The notes beneath the pieces are model-generated. The model saw only the letters and a list, made by a program, of their open reading frames with translations, did no database searches and was not told the origin of the DNA. Positions 11,007 through 21,113 of a DNA stretch of 64,000 bases are shown here, one piece after another. The stretch comes from Dactylis glomerata (taxonomy: Eukaryota; Streptophyta; Magnoliopsida; Poales; Poaceae): the NCBI GenBank assembly GCA_007115705.1, contig QXEO01001034.1, forward strand, positions 1,550,001-1,614,000, in the 5' to 3' direction. The translations under genes and the position numbers were made by a program. The first letter of the stretch is position 1. Every line of letters starts with the position of its first letter.

Positions 11007-12909
11007 TACGCCGACAATTCACTCATCTACATATCATATTCTGTCGGATCTTTGTATATTCATGTTTCGCTTTCTTTACTATTCTCGTTCTTGTTTTCAT
11101 TGCTTCCAAAACACAAAAAGACCAAAAATATTTCCGTTGTTTCTCTCTATTTGTTTCTTTAGTTTTTCTACCTTTGGTTTGCTTTACTTGCTATTTTCAG
11201 TTTGCTACTTGAAAAATCCAAAAATATTTTGCTTTGTTGCTATTCTCTTCCGCTTTTGCTTTCAAAAATCGAAAACTCCAAAAATATTTGTTGTTCTTCT
11301 TTGGTTTTGTAAAGTTTGTTGCAGAGTTCAGTCTCCCGTTACTCCATTGGAGCTTGGTATTCACTTTATATTATTCAAGCCACACAAGTGAAGAGCAATA
11401 ATGACGACATATGACAATCCGAGATGTGGTAAGAGGCTGGTATGAACTCTATTTGTTTTCATTTTTGTACATATATTCATCTATGTGGACATGCTTAGTC
11501 AGTTCATGTAAGGTATATGTCATCTAATGGATGCTTTGTAGTTCTTGCTTTCATATGATTAGTTTCAATCTACTATTAGCCTGTAGCATGTCATGTAGAC
11601 GCTTGCATGCATTGTTTTATTCATAGTATGGTATGATATTGTGGTATCCACCTCTGAAAGCTCCATTTGAATCGACTTGGCACATGCTCATGCATGCATA
11701 TGACTGAACAAAAAGTCAATTAAGCCTCGATGATCTAATTTGCCTCAGAGTTCTTGTATCATTTTTATGCCTATATTAATTTTGTTTTGTCGCAAGCATG
11801 ATTATGATAGTTATTGCTCTCTCGATTGTCGCTTCCCAGTCTTTTGCTAGCCTTCACTTGTACTGAGTATGAGCCCTACTCGTGCATCCAATTACCAAAA
11901 ACCAAGTCTTCCAAAGAGTCCACTATAAATTCCTATGCATGGTATTTGTAAGCCATTCCAAGTAAATTTTCATGTGCTACCTTTCAAAACTTTCAACTAC
12001 TTCTCATTTTGTGCCACTGTTTTTAGCTCATGGGGACGTAGTGGTCGGAATTGCTATCTTCCATATTAAATTAAGTACCCTTCGACTAGGCAGCTTCATC
12101 TGCTCGTCATTAATTTTGCAAGGGAGCTGGTCAGACCATTATAATCTTAATTCTAAAAGAAAAAAAAAGGGGGCACTCCTCCAATGGAATGTGAAAGTTG
12201 GTAGGCACCCGATGGAATCGGTTAGCCATGGTTTGAGAAAGGAAAAAGGTGGGGAGGAGTGCCAAAGCTTTATAAAAGAGCACCAATGTGCCAATTTTTC
12301 AAAGAACTCGGAACCGCTCTCACTTGTTTATTATGGAAGATAGTAAGTCCCCATTGCTAGTCGTTGACATAGAACAACCACCTCTCAAAAGCTCTAGCAC
12401 ATGTTAAATCACTGCTTCCCTCTGCGAAGGGCCATTCGTTTACTTTTATGTTGAGTCACCATCTTCTAACTTTAAGCACTTCTTGAGAGCATAGCTGTTA
12501 TTCTTAGTGTAATGTGCTTGTCCCAGAACACGGTTAATTGTGGTATAACTATGATGCTTGTATCTTTGATATTTCTACTTCTAGTCTTCCCTTGGACTTC
12601 AGAGGTGCCTCAGCATTTATGTTTTGCTCTACAAATAAAGGCAAGTGGGATACCATTTTCTCATATCATTTATGCATATTACAATCTTGTAGCTTCTCAT
12701 GCACATGTTACTTGTTATTAGTGCATTGGCACTCTTTCATAGCTTGCTTGACTATAAGGTGACATTAGTTGCATATTTCTTATTATGAATTGCCCGAGTA
12801 CTTGATCACATAGTTAGTATATATACATCATATGAGCAAATGTGTTCGTGAAAGTTTCTTTTATCGCTCTCAGTTGTTAACTGAATTGCTTGAGGACAAG
12901 CAAATAGCT
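11007..12909 (+). other. Element A non-coding 3' region with conserved hairpins
   Basis: No ORF of note. The part from about 11640 to 12720 is recognisably related to the 3' non-coding region of element B (18220-19200) and partly to C and F. It holds a long stem (GGCACTCCTCC 12172-12182, GGAGGAGTGCC 12253-12263) enclosing a small CCGAT/ATCGG hairpin, followed by tttataaaagagcac. The conserved motif around ccctctgcgaaggg lies near 12418. Confidence 0.7.
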
Positions 12910-12923
12910 AAGCTTGGGGGGAG
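12910..12923 (+). other. Element A polypurine tract
   Basis: AAGCTTGGGGGGAG directly upstream of the 3' LTR, the expected primer for plus-strand synthesis. Confidence 0.8.
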
Positions 12924-12924
12924 T

Positions 12925-14303
12925 TGATACGTCCAAAACGTATCTACTTTCCCGAACACTTTTGCTGTTGTTTCTCCTCTAACTTGTGTGTTTTGAATAC
13001 AACTAACACGGACTGACGCTGTTTTCAGCAGAATTGCTCTGGTGTCTCGTTTTGTGCAGAAATTCAACTTCCAGTAAAAATTCGGGAAAAATCACCAAAA
13101 ATCATATTTCACCAGAAGACCCACGGAGCCAGAAGACCGGAGGGAGAAGTGGCTCGAGGAGCCGTCACGCATGGGTGGCGCGGCCCAGCCCTGGCCGCGC
13201 CACCCCTGTGTGAGGTGGCTCCAGGCTGCCTCTCGACCCCCTCTCTCGCGCACATATACCCCCTGACGACTTAATATCGGGGAGACGGCGTTTTTCCCAG
13301 ATAGACTTCCGCTGCGCCGCCGCCATCAGAAACCGCGATTCGGAACCAGAAACTCCGTTCTGGCACCCTGCCGGGACGGGGATTCGGAGGAGATCTTCAT
13401 CACCATCACCACCGACGCTCCTCCATCGACCATCCATGACTCCCCCATCCATGTGTGAGTAATTCCCCCGCTGTAGGTGACGGGATGGTAGGGATTGGAT
13501 GAGATTGTTCATGTAATTTGATATGAGATTGATAGGGCATAGTGCCTAGTATCTTTATTTAGTGCCTATGACATTGTTGCAACTTGTTGTGCTTAATGCT
13601 TGTCACTTTGGGCCCGGGTGCCATGATTTCAGATCTGAACATGTTATTATTTCTATGATGATACTTGTTGTTTATGGTCTTACCTACAAGTTGTATACAC
13701 ATATTGTTGTCCGGAACCCGAGGCCCCAAAGTGATAGAAATTGGGATAACCGGAGGGGATGGCTATGATGTGAGGATCACATGTGTTCACCGAGTGCTAA
13801 TGCTTTGCTCCGGTACTTTATTAAAAGGAGTACCTTAATTACCAGTAGTTTCCCTTGAGGCCCTGCTGCAACAGGCTGGTAGGACAAAAGATGTCGTGCA
13901 AGTTTCTCCTTGTGAGCACGCACGACTATATACGGAACACATGCCTATGATTGTTTGTACTAGGATGCTTTATCATTATTTATCTGCAATGCCCGTATCT
14001 CATTGATTTCATGAATTATCTTATCCATGCAACGCCCGTTATCCATCCCTATGCCTACAGTATTTGTTCCTACTGTTTACAACCGTTACTTCTACTGCTG
14101 TTACTGTTTTACTACTGTCACTGCTATAAAACTGTTGCTACTGATAAACCGCTGCGAGTGAGACTGTTTCCAGGTGCAGGTGAATTGACAACTCATCTGT
14201 TAAGGCTTACATATATTCTTTGGCTCCCCTTGTGTCGAATCAATAAATTTGGGTAATACTTCCCTCGAAGACTGTTGCGATCCCCTATACTTGTGGGTCA
14301 TCA
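12925..14303 (+). repeat. Element A 3' LTR
   Basis: 1379 bp, nearly identical to 4886-6264. The GC-rich hairpin has a T here (GGGTGGCGCGGCC) that pairs perfectly over 13 bases, where the 5' copy has one mismatch. Confidence 0.95.
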
Positions 14304-14308
14304 ATGCT

Positions 14309-15903
14309 CCATGCTTGTTTTACACCAATTGCTATATGTTTTGTCTACACTTTGTGATACTTTTATGATTTATTTGGACTAACCTACTAATAGTTGCAAA
14401 AGTGCACAATGTTCTTGTTTTACACTTTGATGTGTAGGAATTACCAAGAATACAAGTGGGAACCTTATTACAGTCAAATTGGGAATTTCCAGAAATCTGT
14501 ACCAGAGCTTTTTTCGAAGATGGTCACGTTACGGGTCGAAGACGGCGTCAAACGGAAAACTCTTCAAATACAAAGTTGTAGGGAATTTCACGGCGAACAT
14601 TCTGGACATAAAATTCACCTGATTCCGAGTCCGCACGGCCGAGATAAGCCCGCTCCTTTGCAGACCAGGCCTGGGCCGCGCGAGCTATGTGGGAGAAGGC
14701 CCTGGTCGCCTCCTGGCGACGCCTCTTCGCCTATAAGAAGCCTCGGGACGGAAAACCCTAGGGGATTCGGCAATTTTCCAGAAAGAGTTCCGCAGCTCCG
14801 CCGCCATCGCCGATGAATTTCGGGGGACAGAAGTCTCTGTTCCGGTACCCTGCCGGGACGGGGAAGTGCCCCCGGAGCCATCTCCATCGGTCTCCATCGC
14901 CGTCTCCGCCGTCTCCATCGACCTCACCGCCATCTCCATCAACCTTGCTGTCTCCTATGATGAGGAGGGAGTAGTTCATCCCTGGGGCTGAGGGCTCTAC
15001 CGGTAGCTATGTGGTTCACCTCTCTCTCCCATGATGTGATCTTTATGTGATCGTGAGCTTTGTATCATGTTGAACAAGTAGATGTTATTATTCAGATATT
15101 ATGTGTACTCTAGTGGTGTTATTAAAGTAATCTATTCCTCCTGCCATGGTGTAATGGTGACAGTGCGTGCATCATGGTGGTACTTGGTTTAGGCTATGAT
15201 TGTGATCTCTTGTGGATTATGAGAGTAATTATTACTATGATAGTATTGAAGTGATCTATTCCTCCTTTCATGGTGTAATGTTGACAGTGTGTGCACCGTG
15301 TTAGTACTTGGTCTAAGTTGCAATAATATCTATCTTGAGTTGTGATCTGATTTGGATATCTCTATGAGTGGTGTTTGTCAAGTACTTGATGAACTTTAAG
15401 GGGTGCTTCTGTAGCCACTACGCAATGATTAGTGTTGTTCAATAGGAGAGTAATTCAGAGTACCATAGTGGAGAGAAGTTGTTTATTTGTTCAATCATGT
15501 TATATTGTTGGGAGTGTGTCCACTAGTGAAAGTATGATCCCTAGGCCTTGTTTCCAAGCATTGCACACCGTTTACTTGCTGTTTTGTTACATGTTTGCTC
15601 GCAGCGATTTTTATTCCAGATTGTATTTACTACTTATAATCATCTATACCACTTGTATTTCACTATCTCTTCGCCGAACTAGTGCACCTATACATTTGAC
15701 AAGTGTATTGGGTGTGTTGGGGACACAAGAGACTTTCTGTATCGTAATTGCAGGGTTGCTTGAGAGGGATAGCTTTGACCTCTTCCTCCCTGAGTTCGAT
15801 AAACCTTGGGTGATCCACTTAAGGGAAACTTGCTGCTTCTCTACAAACCTCTGCACTTGGAGGCCCAACAAGTGTCTACAAGAATAGAAGTGCGTAGACA
15901 TCA
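14309..15903 (+). repeat. Element B 5' LTR, remaining 1595 bp
   Basis: Continues the LTR interrupted at 4885 and ends GTAGACATCA. It contains a GC-rich leader and a CATC/GGAGATGG-rich stretch. Its short ORFs have near-copies in the 3' LTR and are not evidence of genes. Confidence 0.93.
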
Positions 15904-15913
15904 AGCTCTTTTC

Positions 15914-15930
15914 TGGCGCCGTTGCCGGGG
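15914..15930 (+). other. Element B primer binding site, tRNA-Asp type
   Basis: TGGCGCCGTTGCCGGGG, complementary to tRNA-Asp, ten bases after the LTR end. Confidence 0.9.
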
Positions 15931-16043
15931 AGGTAAGGTAAAAGGTACTCGCATCCTCCTGTGTGAGTGCTCGGAGTTATTTCCTTTAGATTCTGCAATT
16001 ACATCTTTTTGTTTCTTGTTTTTATTTTCACTAGTTAGGCTTA

Positions 16044-16892
16044 ATGGAAAATAAAGAGTTCTGTAGTCTTTTTCCTGAGTTTAGATATGAAGTGTTTGAA
16101 GAGAAAATTGAAAAACCTTTGGAGCTTAATTTGCATGCTAATAGTGTTGTTAGTATGAATGCTTTGAACACCGTTATTACTAATGCTATAGAAAAGTCTA
16201 AGCTTGGGGAAGCTGGTTTTGTTAAGCATGATATTTTTAGTTCCCCAGCTTTAGTGGAGAAAATTTGCTCTGATGATATTTTATCTCCCATATGTGATGT
16301 TCCTTCTTATGATGATAAGTTTGAAGAATATGCTTTGCGACATAGTAGTTCTCTAGCTTGTGATGATACTAAACCTCTAGTTTATGATAGTTATGATGAT
16401 GAGTATAATATTTTCAGTTCACCTACTTTTGAGGATAAAATTAGTTATGATTACAATATGCCTCCTATTTTTGATGATTATGGTGATGAGAATAATTATT
16501 CTGTTAAATCTGCTCCTACTACTATTGTTCCTGTGGTGAGTATTAATTCTTTTATGCATGTGGCTCATGATAGGAATGCTTTATGTGATAGTTATATTGT
16601 TAGTTCTATTCATGATGCTACTGAAAGTTATTATGAGAGAGGGAAACATGGTTTGATGGATCTCAACAATATTAAGTTTCCCCTCTTTATGTTGCAAATC
16701 TTGAAGTGGCACTTGTTTTATCTATCCATGCTTGCTACTATGTGCCTCGTTGATTTATTTTCTTACAAGATTCCTATGCATAGGAAGTGGTTCAGATATA
16801 AATGTCTTTCACATTTGCTTTTTGATGCTCTCTATTGCTTTAAGTTCCTATATGGCGCCTTTGCCTCAAGCTCTTATATGGCGCCCACATGA
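16044..16892 (+). CDS. Element B gag-derived ORF with central deletion
   Basis: 282 residues starting MENKEFCSLFPEFRYEVFEE, 114 bases after the primer site. It matches the first about 85 and last about 165 residues of the 831-residue gag of element C (45925-48420). The middle is absent, including the gag core, the CCHC zinc knuckle and the Lys-rich stretch. The junction lies at SPICDV/PSYDD. What remains is an acidic N-terminal segment, an Asp/Tyr-rich segment and a hydrophobic C-terminal part (LFYLSMLATMCLVDLFSY). Without the core it should not form capsids by itself. Whether it is translated or only a leftover in a transcript packaged in trans is unknown. Confidence 0.75.
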   Translation: MENKEFCSLFPEFRYEVFEEKIEKPLELNLHANSVVSMNALNTVITNAIEKSKLGEAGFVKHDIFSSPALVEKICSDDILSPICDVPSYDDKFEEYALRHSSSLACDDTKPLVYDSYDDEYNIFSSPTFEDKISYDYNMPPIFDDYGDENNYSVKSAPTTIVPVVSINSFMHVAHDRNALCDSYIVSSIHDATESYYERGKHGLMDLNNIKFPLFMLQILKWHLFYLSMLATMCLVDLFSYKIPMHRKWFRYKCLSHLLFDALYCFKFLYGAFASSSYMAPT

Positions 16893-19463
16893 CCATCTTT
16901 GCAAATTACTGCGCCTAGCTCAAAGGCGTTAAAGAAAAGCACTCTTGGGAGATAAACCATTGTTTATTTTCAGTACTTTTTCTTTTATTTGAGTCTTGGA
17001 AGTTATTAATACTGTAATGACCTCTCCTTATCCTTTTTATTTCGTTTTTGTGCCAAGAGAAGCCTCTAATTTGAGTGAGGTAAGATTTGGGGATGTCGCT
17101 GTCCTGAAACAGTTTTCGGTGCTGCACCGTAAAAATTCGTGAAAATTCTCTGTATATCTTTTGGACCTGCGATTTCTTGTGCTTATGCCCCAGGTTATAT
17201 CCAAACTTTTGTTAGTGGAACACCTTTTGATTTGAGCAACAGAAACCCCTCAAAAATTCGACCTTTGTCAGCTGTTCAGTTTTGACAGATTTCTGCCAAT
17301 ATTTGTGTTTGCCGCTTTATCGCTTTCTTTTTGAGTTCTTTTGATCACGGAACTTTTGGGGAAGTTGCTACAGTAGTATATACTTTATATGTGGTGGTTT
17401 TGGGTTGAAACCTGAAGCAAAAAGAGGTTGATTCTATGTTATGCTTAAACTAATGTTGCTAATAGATTTGTGTTTAGTTTTGTATGAAGGAAGTTTTCAA
17501 GTGTAGGGATTGGAGAATGATGAGATGAGTTAAAGAATGGACAAAAGCTCAAGCTTGGGGATGCCCATGCATCACCCCAATAAATATCCAAGAAGTACAA
17601 GCGTCAAAGCATGGGGATGCCCCCGAGGCATCCCCTTCTTCATCGGCAAAAATCAGGTCACCTTTCAAGACACTATATTTTTATTGCTTCATGCACTATG
17701 CGTTTTTCTTGGAGCGTCAGTTGTTTTTGTTTTCAGTTTTTTTTTTTTTTTTTTGCCGCAATAAATTGTTAGATCACATCATGTTTCTTTTGGAGGAGAT
17801 GAACTCGCTTTTCATTTGCCAAGAACACTCTAGTTTTCACTCTTATCGTTCAACGAGTGTTCTCTTTTTCTAGAACTGCGTTTAGTTTTTGATTTTCACC
17901 TTGATTTGTGTTCAGATCTTGTTATATCTTTTCATCAAGGTGTATTTTTGCCTCTGATCTTTATTGGTTTTCATCAAAAGAGGTGTTTATAAAAAGTTCG
18001 AATGGTGTTGGAAAAGAGAAAAAGCTTTATGCAAAATAGTGGTACAAGAAGGAGCTTGTGTAGACTGCGGCCTAGACTTTTGCATGTCGTGCTTGATGTC
18101 TTTTTGATAGTATGCTTAGTGGTTTTGCTGTAGCATGACTTGTCTCAAATAACTGAGATTGCTTAATGAGCCTTTGAAAAAATCATGCGTTGTTTTTATC
18201 GTTTGGAAGCATTATTTTGGTTTTCTCCTTGATGCTTTATTTGGGTTGACTTGGCGCATGCTCACACATGTTAGACTCATACAAAGTCGCCTATAGCCTC
18301 TATGATCATTTAATTTTTAACTTTTGATGCCATCTTATGCTTCTTTTAATGTTGCTTTGTCGCTTTGCATGATTATGGCCATTATTGCTCTCTTAGTTGG
18401 TCGCTCCCAGTCTTTTGCTAGCCCTCATTTTGTACTGAGTATGAGCTCTACTCGTGCATCCAACTCCCAAAAACCAAGTTTGCCATTGTGTCCACTATAA
18501 ATTCCTATGCATGGTATTTGTAAGCCATTCCAAAGTAAAATTTTCATGTGCTACCTTTCAAAAACCTTCAAAACACTTCTCGTTTTGTGACACTGTTTTC
18601 AGCTCATGGGGACGTAGTGGTCGGATTTGCTATCTTCCATATTGCTTATTCCAAAAAGAAAAAAAAAGAAAAAAAAGAAAGAAAAAAGGCACTCCTCCAA
18701 GGAATGTGAATGTTGGTGGGCACCCGATGGAATCGGTTAGCCATGGTTTGTGAAAGGAAAAAAGGTGGGGAGGAGTGCCAAGCTTTATAAAAGAGCACAA
18801 AAGTGCTAATTTCTCTCTCAAAAACTTGCTTCATTTTTGTATGGAAGATAGTAAGAACCCCATTGCCAGTCGTTGACAAAAGCAACCATCTCTCAAAACC
18901 AATTTTTATCTCTCTGTTTTACAAATGAAAAGCTCTAGCACATGTTTAATCACTGCTTCCCTTCGCGAAGGGCCTTTCTTTTACTTTTATGTTGAGTCAC
19001 CACCTTCTATCTTTATGCACCATTAAGAGAGAATAGTTGTCATTCTTAGTATAATGTGCATTGTCCCAAAGTTTTCATTGATTGATTCATGACTATGGTT
19101 TCACTTGTTCTTAAATTACTTGTATCTAGTCACCCTCTTAAACTTGAAGGTGTCCTATGCATTTATGTTTTGCTCTCTATGAAGGACAAGCTGAAAACCA
19201 TTTGTATGTTTTTCCTTATGATTTAAACACATGTTTGACTTTCACTGTTTCATTTTCATGATCTTTTGTTTGTGTTCATTTTCATGTTATAACATGGTTG
19301 CTAAGTTTCTTCTATCAAGATTATGTCTTTCATGCCCATGTTTTAAGTTCTTTTGATCCCAGCGCACAACGCTTACATACATGATCAAGATTGTGTAGGT
19401 GCATGTCACCTTAAAAATTATTTCTTTTGTTATCACTTACCTACTCGAGGACGAGCAGGAGTT
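16893..19463 (+). other. Element B non-coding 3' region with hairpins
   Basis: No credible ORF. Structured elements: GGGGATGCC/GGCATCCCC (17613-17621, 17627-17635, five-base loop); GGCACTCCTCC/GGAGGAGTGCC (18688-18698, 18769-18779) enclosing CCGAT/ATCGG; and the palindrome CCCTTCGCGAAGGG (18959-18972). The motif caagcttggggatgccc near 17551 repeats the polypurine tract. Most of this is shared with C and F, part with A. Confidence 0.75.
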
Positions 19464-19476
19464 AAGCTTGGGGATG
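19464..19476 (+). other. Element B polypurine tract
   Basis: AAGCTTGGGGATG immediately before the 3' LTR. The preceding ctactcgaggacgagcagga is also conserved before the LTRs of C and F. Confidence 0.8.
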
Positions 19477-19477
19477 T

Positions 19478-21108
19478 TGATACGTTGCAAACGTATCTAT
19501 AATTTTTGATGCTCCATGCTTGTTTTACACCAATTGCTATATGTTTTGTCTACACTTTGTGATACTTTTATGATTTATTTGGACTAACCTACTAATAGTT
19601 GCAAAAGTGCACAATGTTCTTGTTTTACACTTTGATGTGTAGGAATTACCAAGAATACAAGTGGGAACCTTATTGGAGTCAAATTGGGACTTTCCAGAAA
19701 TCTGTACCAGAACTTTTTTCGAAGATGGTCACGTTACGGGTCGAAAACGGCATCAAACGGAAAACTCTTCAAATACAAAGTTGTAGGAAATTTCACGGCG
19801 AACGTTCCTGACATAAAATTCACCTGATTCCGAGTCCGGACGGCTGAGATAAGCCCGCTCCTTTGCAGACCAGGCCTGGGCCGCGCGAGCTATGTGGGAG
19901 AAGGCCCTGGTCGCCTCCTGACGACGCCCCTTCGCCTATAAGAAGCCTCGGGACGGAAAACCCTAGGGGATTCGGCAATTTTCCAGAAAGAGTTCCGCAG
20001 CTTCGCCGCCATCGCCGACGAATTTCGGGGGACAGAAGTCTCTGTTCCGGTACCCTGCCGGGACGGGGAAGTGCCCCCGGAGCCATCTCCATCGGTCTCC
20101 ATCGCCGTCTCCGCCGTCTCCATCGACCTCACCGCCATCTCCATCAACCTTGCTGTCTCCTATGATGAGGAGGGAGTAGTTCATCCCCGGGGCTGAGGGC
20201 TCTACCGGTAGCTATGTGGTTCACCTCTCTCTCCCATGATGTGATCTTTATGTGATCGTGAGCTTTGTATCATGTTGAACAAGTAGATGTTATTATTCAG
20301 ATATTATGTGTACTCTAGTGGTGTTATTAAAGTAATCTATTCCTCCTGCCATGGTGTAACGGTGACAGTGCGTGCATCATGGTGGTACTTGATTTAGGCT
20401 ATGATTGTGATCTCTTGTGGATTATGAGAGTAATTATTATTATGATAGTATTGAAGTGATCTATTCCTCCTTTCATGGTGTAATGTTGACAGTGTGTGCA
20501 CCGTGTTAGTACTTGGTCTAAGTTGTAATAATATCTATCTTGAGTTGTGATCTGATTTGGATATCTCTATGAGTGGTGTTTGTCAAGTACTTGATGAACT
20601 TTAAGGGGTGCTTCTGTAGCCACTACGCAATGATTAGTGTTGTTCAATAGGAGAGTAATTCAGAGTACCATAGTAGAGAGAAGTTGTTTATTTGTTCAAT
20701 CATGTTATATTGTTGGGAGTGTGTCCACTAGTGAAAGTATGATCCCTAGGCCTTGTTTCCAAGCATTGCACACCATTTACTTGCTGTTTTGTTACATGTT
20801 TGCTCGCAGCGATTTTTATTCCAGATTGTATTTACTACTTATAATCATCTATACCACTTGTATTTCACTATCTCTTCGCCGAACTAGTGCACCTATACAT
20901 TTGACAAGTGTATTGGGTGTGTTGGGGACACAAGAGACTTTTTGTATCGTAATTGCAGGGTTGCTTGAGAGGGATAGCTTTGACCTCTTCCTCCCTGAGT
21001 TCGATAAACCTTGGGTGATCCACTTAAGGGAAACTTGCTGCTGCTCTACAAACCTCTGCACTTGGAGGCCCAACAAATGTCTACAAGAATAGAAGTGCGT
21101 AGACATCA
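19478..21108 (+). repeat. Element B 3' LTR
   Basis: 1631 bp, TGATACGTTGCAAACGTATC to GTAGACATCA, followed by the TSD copy CGGCA. Confidence 0.95.
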
Positions 21109-21113
21109 CGGCA

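Larger units (their letters stand above)
4886..14303 (+). mobile_element. LTR retrotransposon A (Athila-like, gag-PR plus ORF2)
   Basis: TSD ATGCT at 4881-4885 and 14304-14308. Both LTRs are 1379 bp and differ at about eight positions by eye (about 99.4% identical), so this is a young insertion. Order: 5' LTR, tRNA-Asp primer site, gag-protease ORF with one internal stop, intergenic leader, ORF2, long non-coding 3' region, polypurine tract, 3' LTR. There is no reverse transcriptase or integrase, so movement would need enzymes from another element. Confidence 0.95.
4850..21108 (+). mobile_element. LTR retrotransposon B (Athila-like, non-autonomous), split by A
   Basis: Bounded by TSD CGGCA (4845-4849 and 21109-21113). 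With element A and its duplicated ATGCT removed, the 5' LTR (4850-4885 plus 14309-15903) and the 3' LTR (19478-21108) are both 1631 bp. They differ at about 25 positions by eye (roughly 98.4% identical). The internal region has a tRNA-Asp primer site, one short gag-derived ORF and a long non-coding 3' part. No protease, reverse transcriptase or integrase is present. Confidence 0.93.

Noticed and set aside
10970..12909. Envelope gene in element A
   Set aside because: No ORF with signal peptide or transmembrane segment. ORF2 upstream also lacks these features.
15432..15887. 151-residue ORF that recurs at 20637-21092
   Set aside because: Both copies lie in the two LTRs of element B. The match comes from LTR duplication, and no protein family is recognised.
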